NCBI RefSeq assembly: GCF_009856355.1
Contig: NZ_WMEW01000007.1
Coordinates: 62,001 to 126,000, forward strand
Length of the DNA stretch: 64,000 bases
Origin: Halobacillus litoralis
GTDB lineage: Bacteria > Bacillota > Bacilli > Bacillales > Halobacillaceae
Direction: 5' to 3'
Shown here in pieces: positions 59,884 to 64,000 of this stretch. Under the pieces are notes generated by a model, which was not told the origin of the DNA, made no database searches, and saw only the letters and a program-made list of their open reading frames with translations. Within the stretch, counting starts at the first letter, position 1, and each line of letters starts with the position of its first letter. The translations under genes and the position numbers were made by a program.

Positions 59884-60663
59884 ATGGCAGGATCAACATT
59901 AGAAATTAAAGATCTTCACGTAGAGATTGAAGGTCAGGAAATCCTTAAAGGTGTAAACTTAACAATCAACGGCGGTGAATTCCACGCAGTTATGGGACCA
60001 AACGGAACAGGTAAGTCCACTTTGTCCTCTGCAATCATGGGGCATCCGAAGTATGAAGTAACGAAAGGTGAAATCATCCTTGATGGTGAAAACGTACTGG
60101 AGATGGAAGTAGACGAGCGTGCGAAAGCCGGTTTGTTCCTGGCCATGCAGTACCCGAGTGAAATCAGCGGTGTAACCAACTCCGACTTCCTGCGTTCTTC
60201 CATTAACGCCCACCGTGAAGAAGGTGACGAAATCTCTCTTATGAAATTCATTAAAGAGATGGACAACACGATGGATACGCTTGAAATGGACAAAAACATG
60301 GCTCAGCGTTACTTGAACGAAGGTTTCTCCGGCGGTGAGAAAAAACGGAACGAAATTCTGCAGCTGATGATGATCCAGCCGGCGATTGCCATTCTGGATG
60401 AGATTGATTCCGGTCTGGATATCGATGCCCTTAAAGTTGTTTCCAAAGGGATCAACGAAATGCGCAACGACTCCTTCGGCTGCCTGATCATTACTCACTA
60501 CCAGCGTCTATTGAACTACATCACTCCTGATAAAGTACACGTGATGATGCAGGGTCGTATTGTGAAGTCCGGTGGTCCGGAACTTTCCCAGCGCCTTGAA
60601 GAAGAAGGATACGACTGGATCAAGCAGGAGCTTGGCATCGAAGACGAAACGGTCAACGCGTAA
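59884..60663 (+). CDS. sufC: Fe-S cluster assembly ATPase SufC
   Basis: The 259-residue ABC-type ATPase works with SufB and SufD in the scaffold complex. It has Walker A GPNGTGKST, the modified signature FSGGEKKRNEILQ, Walker B AILDEIDSGLD and the H-loop ITHYQRLL. The start has CTGGAGGTATACATT. It is the first gene of sufCDSUB; a -10-like TATAAT lies at 59801-59806 without a clear -35 box. Confidence 0.97.
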   Translation: MAGSTLEIKDLHVEIEGQEILKGVNLTINGGEFHAVMGPNGTGKSTLSSAIMGHPKYEVTKGEIILDGENVLEMEVDERAKAGLFLAMQYPSEISGVTNSDFLRSSINAHREEGDEISLMKFIKEMDNTMDTLEMDKNMAQRYLNEGFSGGEKKRNEILQLMMIQPAIAILDEIDSGLDIDALKVVSKGINEMRNDSFGCLIITHYQRLLNYITPDKVHVMMQGRIVKSGGPELSQRLEEEGYDWIKQELGIEDETVNA

Positions 60664-60681
60664 TAAGATAGGAGGGTAATC

Positions 60682-63642
<2,961 letters not shown>

Positions 63643-63675
63643 AGCTTTTGCCAATACCAAAAGGAGGTATGTACC

Positions 63676-64000
63676 ATGGCCAAAAAAGCGCCAGAAGTGG
63701 GAGAGTACCAATATGGTTTCCACGAAAAAGATATATCCATTTTCCGTACACAAAAAGGTTTGACGAAGGAAGTCGTTGAACAAATTTCCAACTATAAAGA
63801 AGAGCCGAAGTGGATGCTCGATTTCCGTCTGAAGTCTCTTGAGCAGTTCTATAAAATGCCGATGCCGCAGTGGGGCGGCGACCTTCAGGAACTGAACTTT
63901 GATGATATTACGTATTACGTAAAACCATCTGAGCGTTCTGAACGTTCCTGGGATGAAGTACCGGAAGAAATCAAGAATACGTTCGACCGTCTTGGAATTC
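63676..64000 (+). CDS. sufB: Fe-S cluster assembly protein SufB, N-terminal part
   Basis: The first 108 codons are visible and the gene runs off the window. The start [38 protein letters not shown] (in pieces) and the following [30 protein letters not shown] are standard for SufB. AAAAGGAGGTATG precedes the ATG. It follows sufU by 33 bp, completing the Firmicute sufCDSUB order. Confidence 0.96.
   Translation, partial: MAKKAPEVGEYQYGFHEKDISIFRTQKGLTKEVVEQISNYKEEPKWMLDFRLKSLEQFYKMPMPQWGGDLQELNFDDITYYVKPSERSERSWDEVPEEIKNTFDRLGI

Overview
The window looks like chromosome of an endospore-forming member of the Bacillaceae, probably a moderately halophilic one of the Halobacillus type. The reasons are gene order shared with Bacillus subtilis (secG-est-rnr-smpB-ssrA; proline dehydrogenase-fadNAE-yusI-gcvH-yusF-yusE-metNIQ-yurZ-sufCDSUB), several sporulation-type genes (three CotF-like coat proteins, an sspL-like gene, a YozQ-like gene, a YfhD-like gene), strongly acidic proteins and a glycine-betaine-type binding protein. 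The genus is an inference. No rRNA, tRNA, prophage, CRISPR array or intact transposase was seen.

Layout. 1-6.6 kb: the tail of a nitroreductase, then on the minus strand fruR-fruK-fruA-ptsH-ptsI, so the fructose PTS and the general PTS proteins appear to form one unit. 6.6-13.5 kb: secG, esterase, RNase R, SmpB and tmRNA (protein export, RNA decay and ribosome rescue). 13.5-15.2 kb: a yybP-ykoY-type (Mn2+) riboswitch leading a membrane protein, a small alarmone synthetase and a 50-residue ORF. 15.2-19.4 kb: a TetR repressor divergent from a single-gene RND exporter with clear shared operators. 20-31 kb: amino acid permease, LysE exporter, coat protein, YpjP, quinone reductase, murB, ilvD and small enzymes. 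31.6-34.7 kb: isocitrate lyase and an HpaB-family flavin hydroxylase. 35-42 kb: spore genes, a Fur-box promoter, a kinase-like protein, TrmB/MFS, a quinone reductase with MhqR-like boxes, and an orphan OpuAC-like lipoprotein. 43.3-45.4 kb: a tightly overlapped four-gene operon that includes a stand-alone B12-binding protein with CarH-type photoreceptor motifs and a PAS-like/STAS protein. 46.7-53.3 kb: proline and fatty acid oxidation. 54-64 kb: glycine cleavage H protein, thiol proteins, methionine import behind two tandem SAM riboswitches, and the SUF iron-sulfur operon running off the end.

The most unusual feature is a family of non-coding interspersed repeats, with seven copies or remnants (A-G) of about 130-590 bp. 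Every copy lies between two convergent genes; 7 of the 13 convergent junctions carry one, and no tandem or divergent junction does. In three copies (A, C, E) the rho-independent terminator is present as a perfect 29-31 bp direct repeat at both ends, and the terminator differs from copy to copy. This looks like a small mobile element that targets intrinsic terminators and duplicates the hairpin on insertion. A separate 263-bp MITE with IS6-like ends and an 8-bp target duplication lies at 41.7-42.0 kb.
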